A stretch of DNA of 64,000 nucleotides from Nonomuraea rhodomycinica (lineage in GTDB: Bacteria; Actinomycetota; Actinomycetes; Streptosporangiales; Streptosporangiaceae), in NCBI RefSeq assembly GCF_013363995.1, contig NZ_JABWGO010000001.1, positions 1,123,212 to 1,187,211 on the forward strand, written 5' to 3'. The position numbers were made by a program, and so were the translations under genes. The notes below the pieces were generated by a model, which saw nothing but the letters and a program-made list of their open reading frames with translations, made no database searches and was not told the DNA's origin. Shown in pieces: positions 1 through 7,397 of this stretch. Position 1 is the stretch's first letter, and each line of letters opens with the position of its first letter.

Positions 1-1
1 C

Positions 2-259
2 ATCGCTTATCACCTGCCCCAGGCGGGCTACGTGGCCTGGCTCGACTGCCGCGCGCTCGGCTGGGGCGCCGACCCCGCTCAGATCTTCCTGCGTCACGGC
101 AGGGTCGGCCTGTCGTCCGGCACCAGGTTCGGGCCGCCCGGGCAGGGGTTCGTCCGCCTCAACTTCGCCACCGCGCCGGACCGGCTCACCGAGGCCGTTC
201 ACCGCATGGCCATCGCCCGCGATCGGGTGGGTGACCATCCCCGTTCACGTGACCTCTGA
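2..259 (+). CDS. PatB/MalY-type PLP aminotransferase, 3' end only
   Basis: The reading frame enters from the left edge and ends at TGA 257-259, so only the last 85 residues are present. The segment YHLPQAGYVAWLDCRALG, followed by an SSGTRFGPPGQGFVRLNFA stretch, matches the C-terminal domain of class I/II fold-type I aminotransferases of the MalY/PatB (cystathionine beta-lyase-like) group. The conserved Arg before LNFA normally binds the substrate carboxylate. The PLP lysine would lie upstream and is not visible. It converges on the LysR gene, with 32 bp between the stop codons. Family assignment is good; the substrate cannot be told from this fragment. Confidence 0.8.
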   Translation: MAYHLPQAGYVAWLDCRALGWGADPAQIFLRHGRVGLSSGTRFGPPGQGFVRLNFATAPDRLTEAVHRMAIARDRVGDHPRSRDL

Positions 260-291
260 CTGAGGAAGGCGGACGGCCGACCCGGATCGCC

Positions 292-1191
292 CTAGTCGTG
301 TCCGGCCAGGTCGACAAAGGCCCGGCCCTGCGGGGAGAGGCGATCGCGGCGCCAGACCAGCGCCAGTCGCCGGCTCGGGGCGGGCGGCCGCAGGGGGACG
401 GCGACCACGTGCGGGTGGGCCCGCTCTGCGGCCGACCGGGGCATGAGGGCCACTCCGAAACCGTGCCGGACCAGATCGACCAGCACGGTGAGCTCGTCGC
501 TCTCGGCCCTGACCTCGGGGAGGAAGCCTTCCTCGGCACAGGCGGCCTCGAGTGCGGCGCGCAGCCCGGTGCCCCAGGTGAGGGTGACCATCGGCTCGCC
601 ACGCAGGTCGGACAGGCTCATTGATGCCTGCGCGGCGAGCGGATGCCCGGGGGCGACCACGATCACGAGTGGCTCCTCGGCGACGTCGCGGGTCGCCAGG
701 CCGGCCGGCAGACGCTGTCCGGCCGGTCCTGCGGGAAGGCGGGTGCCGAGAACACCGATGACGGCCGCGTCCAAGGCGCCCGCCACCACCTGCGCCGTCA
801 GCTCCTCCGGAGCGCCGGTGCGCAGGGTGAGCCGGACGCCGGGATGACGGCGCCGGAAGCATGCGAGGTGATCCAGCAGCGACGACGGCGGCGAAGAAAC
901 GGTCCCCACCATGAGCTGCCCGGCCAGGACGCCGTGCAGCGCGGTGACCGCGTCCCGTCCAGAGGCTGCCGCATCGACGGCCGCACGGGCGTGCGGAAGG
1001 AAGGCCTCCCCCGCCGGGGTCAGCCGGATCCGGCGCCCGGACCGGTCGAAGAGCCGCTCTCCGAGCTCGCGTTCGAGTTGCGCGATCTGCTGGCTGATCG
1101 CGGGCTGGGCGACGTGGACGCGAGCGGCGGCGCGGGTGAAGCTGCCCTCTTCCACGATGGCCAGCAGATAGTGCAACTGACGCAGTTCCAT
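292..1191 (-). CDS. LysR-family transcriptional regulator
   Basis: 299 residues, the normal LysR length. The N-terminal winged helix (about residues 1-60) contains the typical MELRQLHYLLAIVEEGSFT start and an AQPAISQQIAQLERELG recognition region. Residues 90-295 form the substrate-binding fold that senses a small effector (for example VGTVSS, VVAPGHPLA and GFGVALMP). The ATG at 1191 is preceded by AAGGGAG with 5-nt spacing and sits inside a perfect 17-nt inverted repeat that is also a T-N11-A LysR box. Autoregulation is therefore likely. The gene is divergent from a small membrane protein gene, a plausible target. The effector is unknown. Confidence 0.93.
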   Translation of the reverse strand: MELRQLHYLLAIVEEGSFTRAAARVHVAQPAISQQIAQLERELGERLFDRSGRRIRLTPAGEAFLPHARAAVDAAASGRDAVTALHGVLAGQLMVGTVSSPPSSLLDHLACFRRRHPGVRLTLRTGAPEELTAQVVAGALDAAVIGVLGTRLPAGPAGQRLPAGLATRDVAEEPLVIVVAPGHPLAAQASMSLSDLRGEPMVTLTWGTGLRAALEAACAEEGFLPEVRAESDELTVLVDLVRHGFGVALMPRSAAERAHPHVVAVPLRPPAPSRRLALVWRRDRLSPQGRAFVDLAGHD

Positions 1192-1205
1192 AAGGCTCCC
1201 TTATG
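1189..1205. promoter_or_regulatory. LysR box / hairpin over the lysR start codon
   Basis: CATAAGG-CTC-CCTTATG is a perfect inverted repeat with 7-bp arms. On the minus strand it contains the T-N11-A core of LysR operators. It also spans the Shine-Dalgarno AAGGGAG and the ATG of the regulator gene. It could act as a protein-binding site, as an RNA hairpin masking the ribosome site, or both. Confidence 0.55.
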
Positions 1206-1299
1206 AGAGGGCAGAGGAACCATATCTTGGACTTGTGCGACGGAGAACGGCAGGGTGTAGCCACACCCAACCGTCCCGATCCGTCCAGGGAGGCGGCCG

Positions 1300-1503
1300 A
1301 TGTCCCGTCATCACCAGGCCCTGATGGTGTGGGTCGCAGTCTTGCCGACCCTCACCGTCGTACAGCTCGCCCTCAGCGGCCTCTTGGAGGCGGTCCCGCC
1401 GCTCCTGCGCCCCCCGGTCGTCGCCACCGTGGTGGTGCCCATCGTCGTCTACGTGCTGCTGCCGCTGCTGCAGCGGGTGCGCAGCCGGGTGACCAAGCGC
1501 TGA
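1300..1503 (+). CDS. small two-helix membrane protein
   Basis: 67 residues with AGGGAGG (1287-1293) six bases before the ATG. Two hydrophobic segments are visible: about residues 7-28 (MVWVAVLPTLTVVQLALSGL) and 37-56 (PPVVATVVVPIVVYVLLPLL). The tail LQRVRSRVTKR is basic, so the C-terminus should be cytoplasmic, as should the N-terminus. I do not recognise a characterised family. It lies divergent from the LysR gene and upstream of the metal ATPase, from which about 78 bp separate it. The function is unknown. The strong ribosome site and clean membrane topology argue that it is a real gene. Confidence 0.65.
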   Translation: MSRHHQALMVWVAVLPTLTVVQLALSGLLEAVPPLLRPPVVATVVVPIVVYVLLPLLQRVRSRVTKR

Positions 1504-1527
1504 ACCGCCGCGCGCCCCCCTCGATAT

Positions 1528-1547
1528 CCACCCCCTCAAGGGGTAGG
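1528..1547. promoter_or_regulatory. candidate CsoR operator upstream of the P1B ATPase
   Basis: CCACCCCCT-CA-AGGGGTAGG is a near-perfect C/G-run inverted repeat 35 bp before the ATPase start. It resembles the C-tract/G-tract operators bound by CsoR proteins. A csoR gene lies just downstream of the ATPase on the other strand. Confidence 0.45.
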
Positions 1548-1581
1548 GACAGCTAGAGCCAGGCGTGTGGGGGGACCGTTC

Positions 1582-3969
1582 ATGAGCGACCACACCCGGG
1601 GGCACCATGACCGAGGAAAGGAACGCAGCACCGCGATCCTGGACGTCAGCGGGCTGCAGTGGGCCTCCGAGCAGAACGTCGTCGCCGCCCGGCTGGGCCG
1701 CCGCCCCGGTGTGCTGCGCGTGGAGGCCAACCCCGTCGCCCAGACGGCGACGGTGAGCTTCGACCCGCGCCGGACCTCTCTCGCCGAGTTGCGCGCATGG
1801 GTGATCGAGTGCGGGTATCACTGCGCCGGGCAGTCGGTCCCCTCCCACATCTGCGATCCGATGGCCGAGCCCGACCCGCCGGGCACGGCTCCGGCGGAGG
1901 CTCCGCACGCCGGTCACCCGGCTCACACGGAAGAGGAGGCCTCCCCCCACGACCGGATGGGGCACGGCGGGCATGCCGGCATGTCGATGGCCTCCATGGT
2001 GGCCGACATGCGGAACCGCTTCCTGGTCGCCGCGCTCTTCTCCATCCCGATCGTGCTGTGGTCGCCGATCGGCACCGAGGTGTTCGGGCTGGACCTGCCC
2101 GTCCCGTTCGGGCTTCGCCAAGACGTGTGGGCGCTGCTGCTCAGCCTGCCCGTGATCTTCTACTCGTGCTGGATCTTCTTCGACGGAGCGGTACGGGCGC
2201 TTCGGGCACGGACCCTGGACATGATGGTGCTGGTGGCCGTCGCGGTCGGCGCGGGCTGGCTGTACTCGCTCATCGTGACCCTCACCGGGGGCGGCGAGGT
2301 GTTCTACGAGGCCGCGACCGTGCTCGCCGCTTTCGTGCTGCTCGGCCACTGGTTCGAGATGCGGGCACGGGGTGGCGCCAACGACGCCATCCGCGCCCTG
2401 CTCGACCTGGCGCCCCCGAAGGCGACCGTCATGCGCGGCGGCCAGGCCGTCGAGGTGCCGACGGCCGAGGTGACGGTCGGCGACCTGCTCCTGGTACGCC
2501 CCGGCGCGAAGATCCCGGTCGACGGAACGGTCGAGGAGGGCCAGAGCGAGGTCGACGAGTCGATGGTCACCGGTGAGAGCCTGCCGGTGCACAAGGAGGC
2601 CGGCTCGGCGGTCGTCGGCGCGACCATCAACCGCAACGGCACCCTGCGGGTACGTGCCACCAAGGTCGGGGCGGACACCGCGCTGGCACAGATCGTCAAG
2701 CTGGTCCAGCAGGCTCAGAACTCCAAGGCGCCGGGACAGCGGCTGGCCGATCGGGCGGCGTTCTGGCTGGTGCTGGTCGCCTTGGCCGGGGGCGCTCTCA
2801 CGTTCGCGGTCTGGCTGCTGCCGGCCGGTCAGCCGTTCGGCGTCGCGATCCTGTTCGCCATCACGGTCGTGGTCATCACCTGCCCGGACGCGCTGGGCCT
2901 GGCGACCCCCACGGCGATCATGGTCGGCACCGGCCTCGGAGCCAGGCGCGGGGTGCTGTTCAAGAACGCGATGGCGCTGGAGACCTCCGCCCGCGTCCAG
3001 GTCGTGGTCATGGACAAGACCGGCACCTTGACCAAGGGCGAGCCGGAGGTCACCGACGTCGTCGTCGGCGACACCGTGACGCAGGAGGAGCTGCTGCGCC
3101 TGGTCGCGGCCGTGGAGCGGGAGTCGGAGCATCCGCTGGCCGAGGCGATCGTCCGGCACGCCGGCGATCTGGGCCTGGAGCCGAGGAGAGCCGAGCGATT
3201 CGAGAACGTCCCGGGCCATGGCGCCGTCGCGGAGGTCGGCGGCCGGAAGGTGGCGGTCGGCAACCGCCGGCTGATGGAGCGCGAGGGTGTGCCGCTCGGG
3301 AAGCTGGCGGGCAGGAGGCAGGAGCTGGCGGAGGGCGGCCGTACGGCCGTCATGGTCGCCGTCGACGGCACGGCGGCCGGGGTCGTCGGCATCGCCGACG
3401 CGGCCCGCGAAACCTCACCGGCGGCGGTGGCCGCTCTGCACGAGCTCGGCGTCGAGGTGGTCATGCTCACGGGGGACAATGCCGCCACCGCCGAACGGAT
3501 CGCCCGGCAGCTCGGCATCGACACCGTGATCGCCGAGGTGCTGCCGGGAGACAAGGCGGCCAAGGTGGCCGAGCTTCAGGGGGGCGGGCGCAAGGTCGCC
3601 ATGGTGGGAGACGGCGTCAACGACGCGCCGGCTCTGGCCCGGGCCGATCTGGGCATCGCCATCGGGGCCGGCACCGACGTGGCCATCGAGACGGCCGACG
3701 TGGTGCTGATGCGGTCGGATCCGCTGGACGTCCCCACGGCGCTCCGGATCGGCCGGGGCACCCTGCGCAAGATGCGGCAGAACCTCGGCTGGGCGATCGG
3801 CTACAACGCGCTCGCGCTGCCCGTCGCCGCCGGAGTGTTCCAGCCGGCGTTCGGGCTCGTCCTCCGGCCGGAGATCGCCGCGCTGTCGATGTCCGGCTCC
3901 AGCCTCATCGTCGCCGTCAACGCCTTGGCGCTCAAACGACTGCGTCTGCCCGGCGCGCACGTCCGCTGA
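1582..3969 (+). CDS. P1B-type heavy-metal (copper-like) transporting ATPase
   Basis: 795 residues from the ATG at 1582, which has GGGGGGA about six bases upstream; an in-frame GTG at 1567 has no such site. Order of parts: a ferredoxin-like HMA domain (about 10-90) whose usual CXXC is lost ([10 protein letters not shown]); a His/Met-rich linker ([16 protein letters not shown]); membrane helices; the TGES actuator loop; the transmembrane metal motif CPD near residue 434 instead of CPC; the phosphorylation site DKTGT at 478; the SEHP nucleotide-binding motif; and the [10 protein letters not shown] hinge. It should pump a metal, most likely copper, across the inner membrane. The adjacent csoR supports copper. 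The unusual metal motifs make the ion less certain. Confidence 0.93.
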   Translation: MSDHTRGHHDRGKERSTAILDVSGLQWASEQNVVAARLGRRPGVLRVEANPVAQTATVSFDPRRTSLAELRAWVIECGYHCAGQSVPSHICDPMAEPDPPGTAPAEAPHAGHPAHTEEEASPHDRMGHGGHAGMSMASMVADMRNRFLVAALFSIPIVLWSPIGTEVFGLDLPVPFGLRQDVWALLLSLPVIFYSCWIFFDGAVRALRARTLDMMVLVAVAVGAGWLYSLIVTLTGGGEVFYEAATVLAAFVLLGHWFEMRARGGANDAIRALLDLAPPKATVMRGGQAVEVPTAEVTVGDLLLVRPGAKIPVDGTVEEGQSEVDESMVTGESLPVHKEAGSAVVGATINRNGTLRVRATKVGADTALAQIVKLVQQAQNSKAPGQRLADRAAFWLVLVALAGGALTFAVWLLPAGQPFGVAILFAITVVVITCPDALGLATPTAIMVGTGLGARRGVLFKNAMALETSARVQVVVMDKTGTLTKGEPEVTDVVVGDTVTQEELLRLVAAVERESEHPLAEAIVRHAGDLGLEPRRAERFENVPGHGAVAEVGGRKVAVGNRRLMEREGVPLGKLAGRRQELAEGGRTAVMVAVDGTAAGVVGIADAARETSPAAVAALHELGVEVVMLTGDNAATAERIARQLGIDTVIAEVLPGDKAAKVAELQGGGRKVAMVGDGVNDAPALARADLGIAIGAGTDVAIETADVVLMRSDPLDVPTALRIGRGTLRKMRQNLGWAIGYNALALPVAAGVFQPAFGLVLRPEIAALSMSGSSLIVAVNALALKRLRLPGAHVR

Positions 3970-3992
3970 GACATCGGGCCGGTCCGGCGCGG

Positions 3993-4274
3993 TCAGGAAC
4001 GGACGAGTCTGGCGATGGCGTCGGTGGCTTCCTTGACCTTCGCCTGAGCCTCCGGGCCGCCCTTCAGCGTCGCCTCAGCGACGCAGTGGGCCAGGTGCTC
4101 TTCGAGCAGCGACAGGGAGAACGACCGCAGCGCGCTGGTGGCCGCCGACACCTGGGTCAGGATGTCGATGCAGTACTTGTCCTCGTCCACCATGCGCTGA
4201 AGGCCGCGGATCTGGCCTTCGACGCGGCGCAGTCGCACCGCGCTGTCGTGCTTGATGGTGGCATGTCCGGGCAT
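3993..4274 (-). CDS. csoR: CsoR-family copper-sensing repressor
   Basis: 93 residues, all-helical DUF156 type. The copper ligands of the family are in place: Cys35 (in KYCIDIL), His60 and Cys64 (in EEHLAHCV), matching Cys36/His61/Cys65 of the Mycobacterium tuberculosis protein. The N-terminal RLRRVEGQIRGLQRM helix carries the basic residues used for DNA contact. The gene lies tail-to-tail with the ATPase and divergent from an MFS exporter. The spacer holds four CsoR-like palindromes, so it probably represses both itself and the MFS gene and releases DNA on binding Cu(I). The C-H-C set argues against the CstR (persulfide) or RcnR (nickel) branches. Confidence 0.93.
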   Translation of the reverse strand: MPGHATIKHDSAVRLRRVEGQIRGLQRMVDEDKYCIDILTQVSAATSALRSFSLSLLEEHLAHCVAEATLKGGPEAQAKVKEATDAIARLVRS

Positions 4275-4311
4275 GTCGTTCCTCCCTCGGGCTCCTCACC
4301 CAGAAAACACT

Positions 4312-4450
4312 ATACCCCCCTACCGTATTGCGACGACGGCGCTCGTCATCCGCCTTGACATATACCCCTGGGTGGTATTTATTACCGGTCACCGCGATAC
4401 CCCTCATAGGTATCGAGGAACCAGTTGGGCTATACCCTACCCCCGTAGGG
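4312..4450. promoter_or_regulatory. cluster of four CsoR-like operator palindromes
   Basis: Four inverted repeats lie in the csoR/MFS spacer: ATAC...GTAT at 4312-4328, ATACC...GGTAT at 4362-4378, GATACC...GGTATC at 4396-4414, and CCCTAC-CCCC-GTAGGG at 4435-4450. All have the C-run/G-run character of CsoR sites. The second lies inside a promoter, between TTGACA at 4355-4360 and an AT-rich -10 near 4376-4383. The first overlaps the region where the csoR promoter should lie. Confidence 0.6.
4355..4383 (+). promoter_or_regulatory. promoter for the MFS exporter
   Basis: TTGACA at 4355-4360 is followed by TATTTATT at 4376-4383, giving a spacer of 15-17 bases depending on the hexamer chosen. A CsoR-like palindrome fills the spacer, which would make repression tight. 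Confidence 0.5.
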
Positions 4451-4469
4451 CTCATCGTGGAGAGTACTC

Positions 4470-5885
4470 ATGTCCGCACCATCCCCCAGGCGATGGACCG
4501 CCCTCGCCCTGATCGCCGCCGCGCAGTTCATCGTCATCATGGACACGTCGATCATCGGCGTGGCCCTCCCCCGCATCCAGGAGGACCTGGGCTTCACCCA
4601 GGAGAGCCTGTCCTGGGTGTTCAACGCCTACGTCGTCGCCTTCGGTGGGCTGCTGCTGCTGGGTGGCCGCCTGTCCGACCTGTTCGGCGCCCGTCGCCTG
4701 TTCGGGGCGGGCTGGCTGATCCTGCTGGTCGGCTCGCTCGTCGCCGGCGTCGCGCCCGAGGTGTGGGTCGAGCTGACCGGCCGCGCCGTGCAAGGAGTGG
4801 GCGCCGCCCTGATCGCTCCCTCCGCGCTCACCTTGCTGATGATGCTGTTCGGCCACGACCCCAAGGAACTGACCAAGGCCCTGGCGTTGTACGGTGCCGC
4901 CGCACCGGCGGGCGGCACGGCCGGGGTGTTCCTCGGCGGCGTCATCACCGAGTACCTGAGCTGGCCGTGGGTGTTCTACATCAACATCCCCATCGCGCTG
5001 GTCGCGCTGCTGGCCACCGGCCCGCTCATGCCCGCCGCCCAGGCCCGGCGCGGCTCCGTCGACGTCGCCGGCGCCCTCACCGTCACCCTCGGCCTCGGCG
5101 CCGCCGTCTACGCCGTCGTCCGCGCGCCGGAGATCGGCTGGGGCTCCGCGCAGACCTGGCTCGTGCTCGCCGCCGCCGTGGTGCTGCTGGGCGCGTTCGT
5201 CACCGTCCAGGCCCGCCGCCGCGAGCCGCTGATGCGGCTGTCCATCTTCCGCACCCCGAACCTCGCCGCCGCCAACGTCACCCAGCTGCTGCTCGGCGGG
5301 GCCTGGATCCCGATGTGGTTCTTCCTCAACCTCTACCTGCAGCAGGTCCTCGGCTACAGCGCCTTCCCCAGCGGCGCCGCCCTGCTCCCGATGACCGTCC
5401 TCATCATGATCGGCATGATCGTCCTGGCGCCTCGCGCCATCAACCGGTTCGGCCCCAAGACCACGACCGTCATCGGCCTGGCCCTGCTGGCCGCCGGCAT
5501 GGGATGGCTGTCACTGATCAGCCCGGACGGCAGCTTCGCCGCCGACGTGCTGCCCGCCAGCCTGGTGGCCGCCCTCGGCATGTCGCTCGCCTTCATCCCC
5601 TCCCTCGGCACCGCCATCTCCTCCGCGCCGCCGCAGGAGGGCGGCCTGGCCTCCGGCATCGTCAACACCAGCTACCAGGTCGGCTCCGCGCTCGGCCTGG
5701 CCGCGATGACCGCCGTGGCCGCCGCCAACGGCGCCGCCCAGCTCGGCGACCTCCCGGCCATGACCAGCGGCTTCTCCGCCGCGTTCGTCGGAGCCGCCGG
5801 CGTCGCCCTGGTGGGTGCGCTCCTGGCCGCGGCGACCCTGCGCTCGCCCGCGCCCGCCGACGAGGTCGCCGCCTCCCGCGACTGA
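4470..5885 (+). CDS. MFS multidrug efflux transporter, DHA2 (EmrB/QacA) type
   Basis: 471 residues with about 14 predicted membrane helices, the DHA2 pattern. The first helix contains the family signature MDTSIIGVALPRIQEDLG, the loop 2-3 motif GGRLSDLFGARRL is motif A, and GAAAPAGGTAGVFLGG corresponds to the antiporter motif. GGAGAG precedes the ATG by about six bases. It should export hydrophobic drugs or related compounds by proton antiport. Its control region is filled with CsoR-like operators, which is unusual for this family and suggests induction by copper or a role in copper stress. The substrate is not evident. Confidence 0.9.
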   Translation: MSAPSPRRWTALALIAAAQFIVIMDTSIIGVALPRIQEDLGFTQESLSWVFNAYVVAFGGLLLLGGRLSDLFGARRLFGAGWLILLVGSLVAGVAPEVWVELTGRAVQGVGAALIAPSALTLLMMLFGHDPKELTKALALYGAAAPAGGTAGVFLGGVITEYLSWPWVFYINIPIALVALLATGPLMPAAQARRGSVDVAGALTVTLGLGAAVYAVVRAPEIGWGSAQTWLVLAAAVVLLGAFVTVQARRREPLMRLSIFRTPNLAAANVTQLLLGGAWIPMWFFLNLYLQQVLGYSAFPSGAALLPMTVLIMIGMIVLAPRAINRFGPKTTTVIGLALLAAGMGWLSLISPDGSFAADVLPASLVAALGMSLAFIPSLGTAISSAPPQEGGLASGIVNTSYQVGSALGLAAMTAVAAANGAAQLGDLPAMTSGFSAAFVGAAGVALVGALLAAATLRSPAPADEVAASRD

Positions 5886-5912
5886 CGCTCCGCGCGTGAA
5901 AGGAAGGACCTC

Positions 5913-6007
5913 ATGTCCACGCCCGCCGGCCGCTGGAGAGCCTGGCAGCCCGCATCGAGGGCCGGCCCTTGGCTCCCGCGGGCGGCACGGAGTGCGGGCG
6001 GCGCTGA
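5913..6007 (+). pseudogene. short broken ORF with a strong ribosome site
   Basis: AAAGGAAGG stands six bases before ATG 5913, 28 bp after the MFS stop. The first seven codons read MSTPAGR; a one-base frame change then gives LESLAARIEGRPLAP and a stop at 6005-6007. This looks like the 5' end of a lost gene co-transcribed with the MFS exporter. I cannot name the family. The rest of the spacer to 6316 holds only a terminator-like hairpin. Confidence 0.35.
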
Positions 6008-6107
6008 CCGGCAGCACGTCCACCCGCGTCACGCACTCCACCGACCGGCCCACGCCGGTCGTCCCGTCCGCACCACTCGCGGCTGCCCGCCGCGCCGATC
6101 GCTGAGG

Positions 6108-6154
6108 CGGCGTGCCCCCGGCTCCGGTACTCCCGCGGAGCGGGGGGCACGCCG
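6108..6154. terminator. bidirectional hairpin terminator
   Basis: A 19-bp stem with a single mismatch (CGGCGTGCCCCC... pairs with ...GGGGGCACGCCG; inner arms GCTCCG/CGGAGC) and an 8-nt loop. It sits between convergent transcription from the MFS gene and the ECF sigma gene. There is no U-run, which is common in actinomycetes. Confidence 0.65.
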
Positions 6155-6316
6155 CTGAACGTCGAGTCGCCCCTGCCCCTCGGTGACCGGTGCACCACGA
6201 CCCTGGGGCTGGGGCGCCGGGTCGGTCCTCGCCCACCACGGCCAGGTCGTCGCCTGTCTCCACCGCCCGGGAACGATCGTCCAGCCGTCGCGTCAGGTAG
6301 GCCGCATGAGACAACG

Positions 6317-7231
6317 TCACCGCTGGGCTTTGGGAAGCTTGTCGGGATTGGTGATCGAGTAGATGCTCGCGATCCGGTCGCCGTCCGGGGCGAGGTCGAC
6401 GATGACCACGGCCATCGGGCTGTCTCCGGAGAAGACCAGCGCGCACGGGTCGCCGGCGACGCGCCGGTAGCGGATGTGCAGCCCACCGGCCGGCAGCGTC
6501 GCGGCGACCGACATGAACAGCGCGGCCACCTGGTCGCGGCCGTGCACGGGGCGCAGGCTGGTGGCGGGACCCTTGCCGCCGCCGTCGGTCCACAGGGTCA
6601 CGTCGGGGGCGAGCAGTTCCAGCAGGGCGCGCAGGTCGCCGCCGAGGGCCGCCGCGGCGAACCGTTCGGTGACCTGGGAGTGCACGTCGGGCGCGGCCCG
6701 ATGCCGGGGGCGGCGGGCCTGGACGTGGCGGCGGGCGCGGGCGGCGAGCTGCCGGACGGCCGCCGGGGAACGGCCGAGGATGTCGGCGGTCTCCGGGTGA
6801 CCGAAGCCGAACACCTCGTGCAGCAAGAACACCGCCCGTTCCAGCGGCGACAGCGTCTCCAGCACCACCAGCATCGCCATGGACAGCGATTCGGCGCGTT
6901 CGGCGGCGTCGGCGACGTCCTCCTGAGGGGTGACCAGCGGTTCGGGCAGCCAGGGGCCGACGTAGGTCTCCTGCCGGCGGACGACTTCCGCGCGGCGGGC
7001 GAGCGCCTGATTCATGGCGATCCGCACCAGGTAGGCCCGGGGGTTCTCGACCGGTGCGGCGTCCGGCGTCCGGTGCCGGGCGGACCAGGCCAGCCAGACC
7101 TCCTGCAGCGCGTCCTCGGTGTCGGCCAGGCTGCCGAGCATGTTGTAGACCACCGAGAACAGGAGTTCGCGATGGCCGAGGAACTGCTCGGTGACGGCTT
7201 CGTCGGTCGGGTGCTGTGGAGCCGGTGTCAT
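6317..7231 (-). CDS. ECF41-family RNA polymerase sigma factor (SigJ-like)
   Basis: 304 residues. Sigma-2 (about 18-85) and sigma-4 (about 115-175, ETADILGRSPAAVRQLAARAR) are followed by a SnoaL-like C-terminal domain (about 185-300). The ECF41 hallmarks are present: YVGPWLPEP in the linker, DGGGKGPA and the terminal NPDKL motif. In this family the fused C-terminal domain replaces an anti-sigma factor and tunes activity. RBS GAAGAGGGGACACC precedes the ATG. It is divergent from an amidohydrolase operon, and both directions start with an identical TGTCACA -35 element, so it probably activates itself and that operon. The signal is unknown. Confidence 0.93.
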   Translation of the reverse strand: MTPAPQHPTDEAVTEQFLGHRELLFSVVYNMLGSLADTEDALQEVWLAWSARHRTPDAAPVENPRAYLVRIAMNQALARRAEVVRRQETYVGPWLPEPLVTPQEDVADAAERAESLSMAMLVVLETLSPLERAVFLLHEVFGFGHPETADILGRSPAAVRQLAARARRHVQARRPRHRAAPDVHSQVTERFAAAALGGDLRALLELLAPDVTLWTDGGGKGPATSLRPVHGRDQVAALFMSVAATLPAGGLHIRYRRVAGDPCALVFSGDSPMAVVIVDLAPDGDRIASIYSITNPDKLPKAQR

Positions 7232-7259
7232 GGTGTCCCCTCTTCATCTCTCGTACCGA

Positions 7260-7287
7260 AGAGTTCCCTGACCCCGCGAGTGTGACA
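7260..7287 (-). promoter_or_regulatory. ECF41-type promoter for the sigma gene itself
   Basis: On the minus strand TGTCACA (7281-7287), the -35 consensus known for ECF41 sigma factors, is followed by CTCG and, after 17 bases in total, CTCT (7260-7263). The sigma gene starts about 30 bp further on. Confidence 0.55.
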
Positions 7288-7330
7288 TGGACGCCCCCCA
7301 TGTGATCCAGGACACGATCTGCCGCGGCGA

Positions 7331-7358
7331 TGTCACACTCGGCGGCCGGCATCCCTCT
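7331..7358 (+). promoter_or_regulatory. ECF41-type promoter for the amidohydrolase operon
   Basis: TGTCACA (7331-7337) is followed by CTCGG and, after 17 bases, CTCT (7355-7358). The layout mirrors the divergent sigma promoter. The expected ECF41 -10 (CGTC) is not at this distance in either copy, so the -10 assignment is an inference from the match between the two sites. Confidence 0.5.
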
Positions 7359-7397
7359 CTGGTGGCGTCCGAAATGACGATCCACAGGAGATGTTCG

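Noticed and set aside
7366..7369. CGTC as the -10 of the TGTCACA promoter at 7331.
   Set aside because: The distance of 28 bases is far longer than the 16-18 known for ECF41 promoters.
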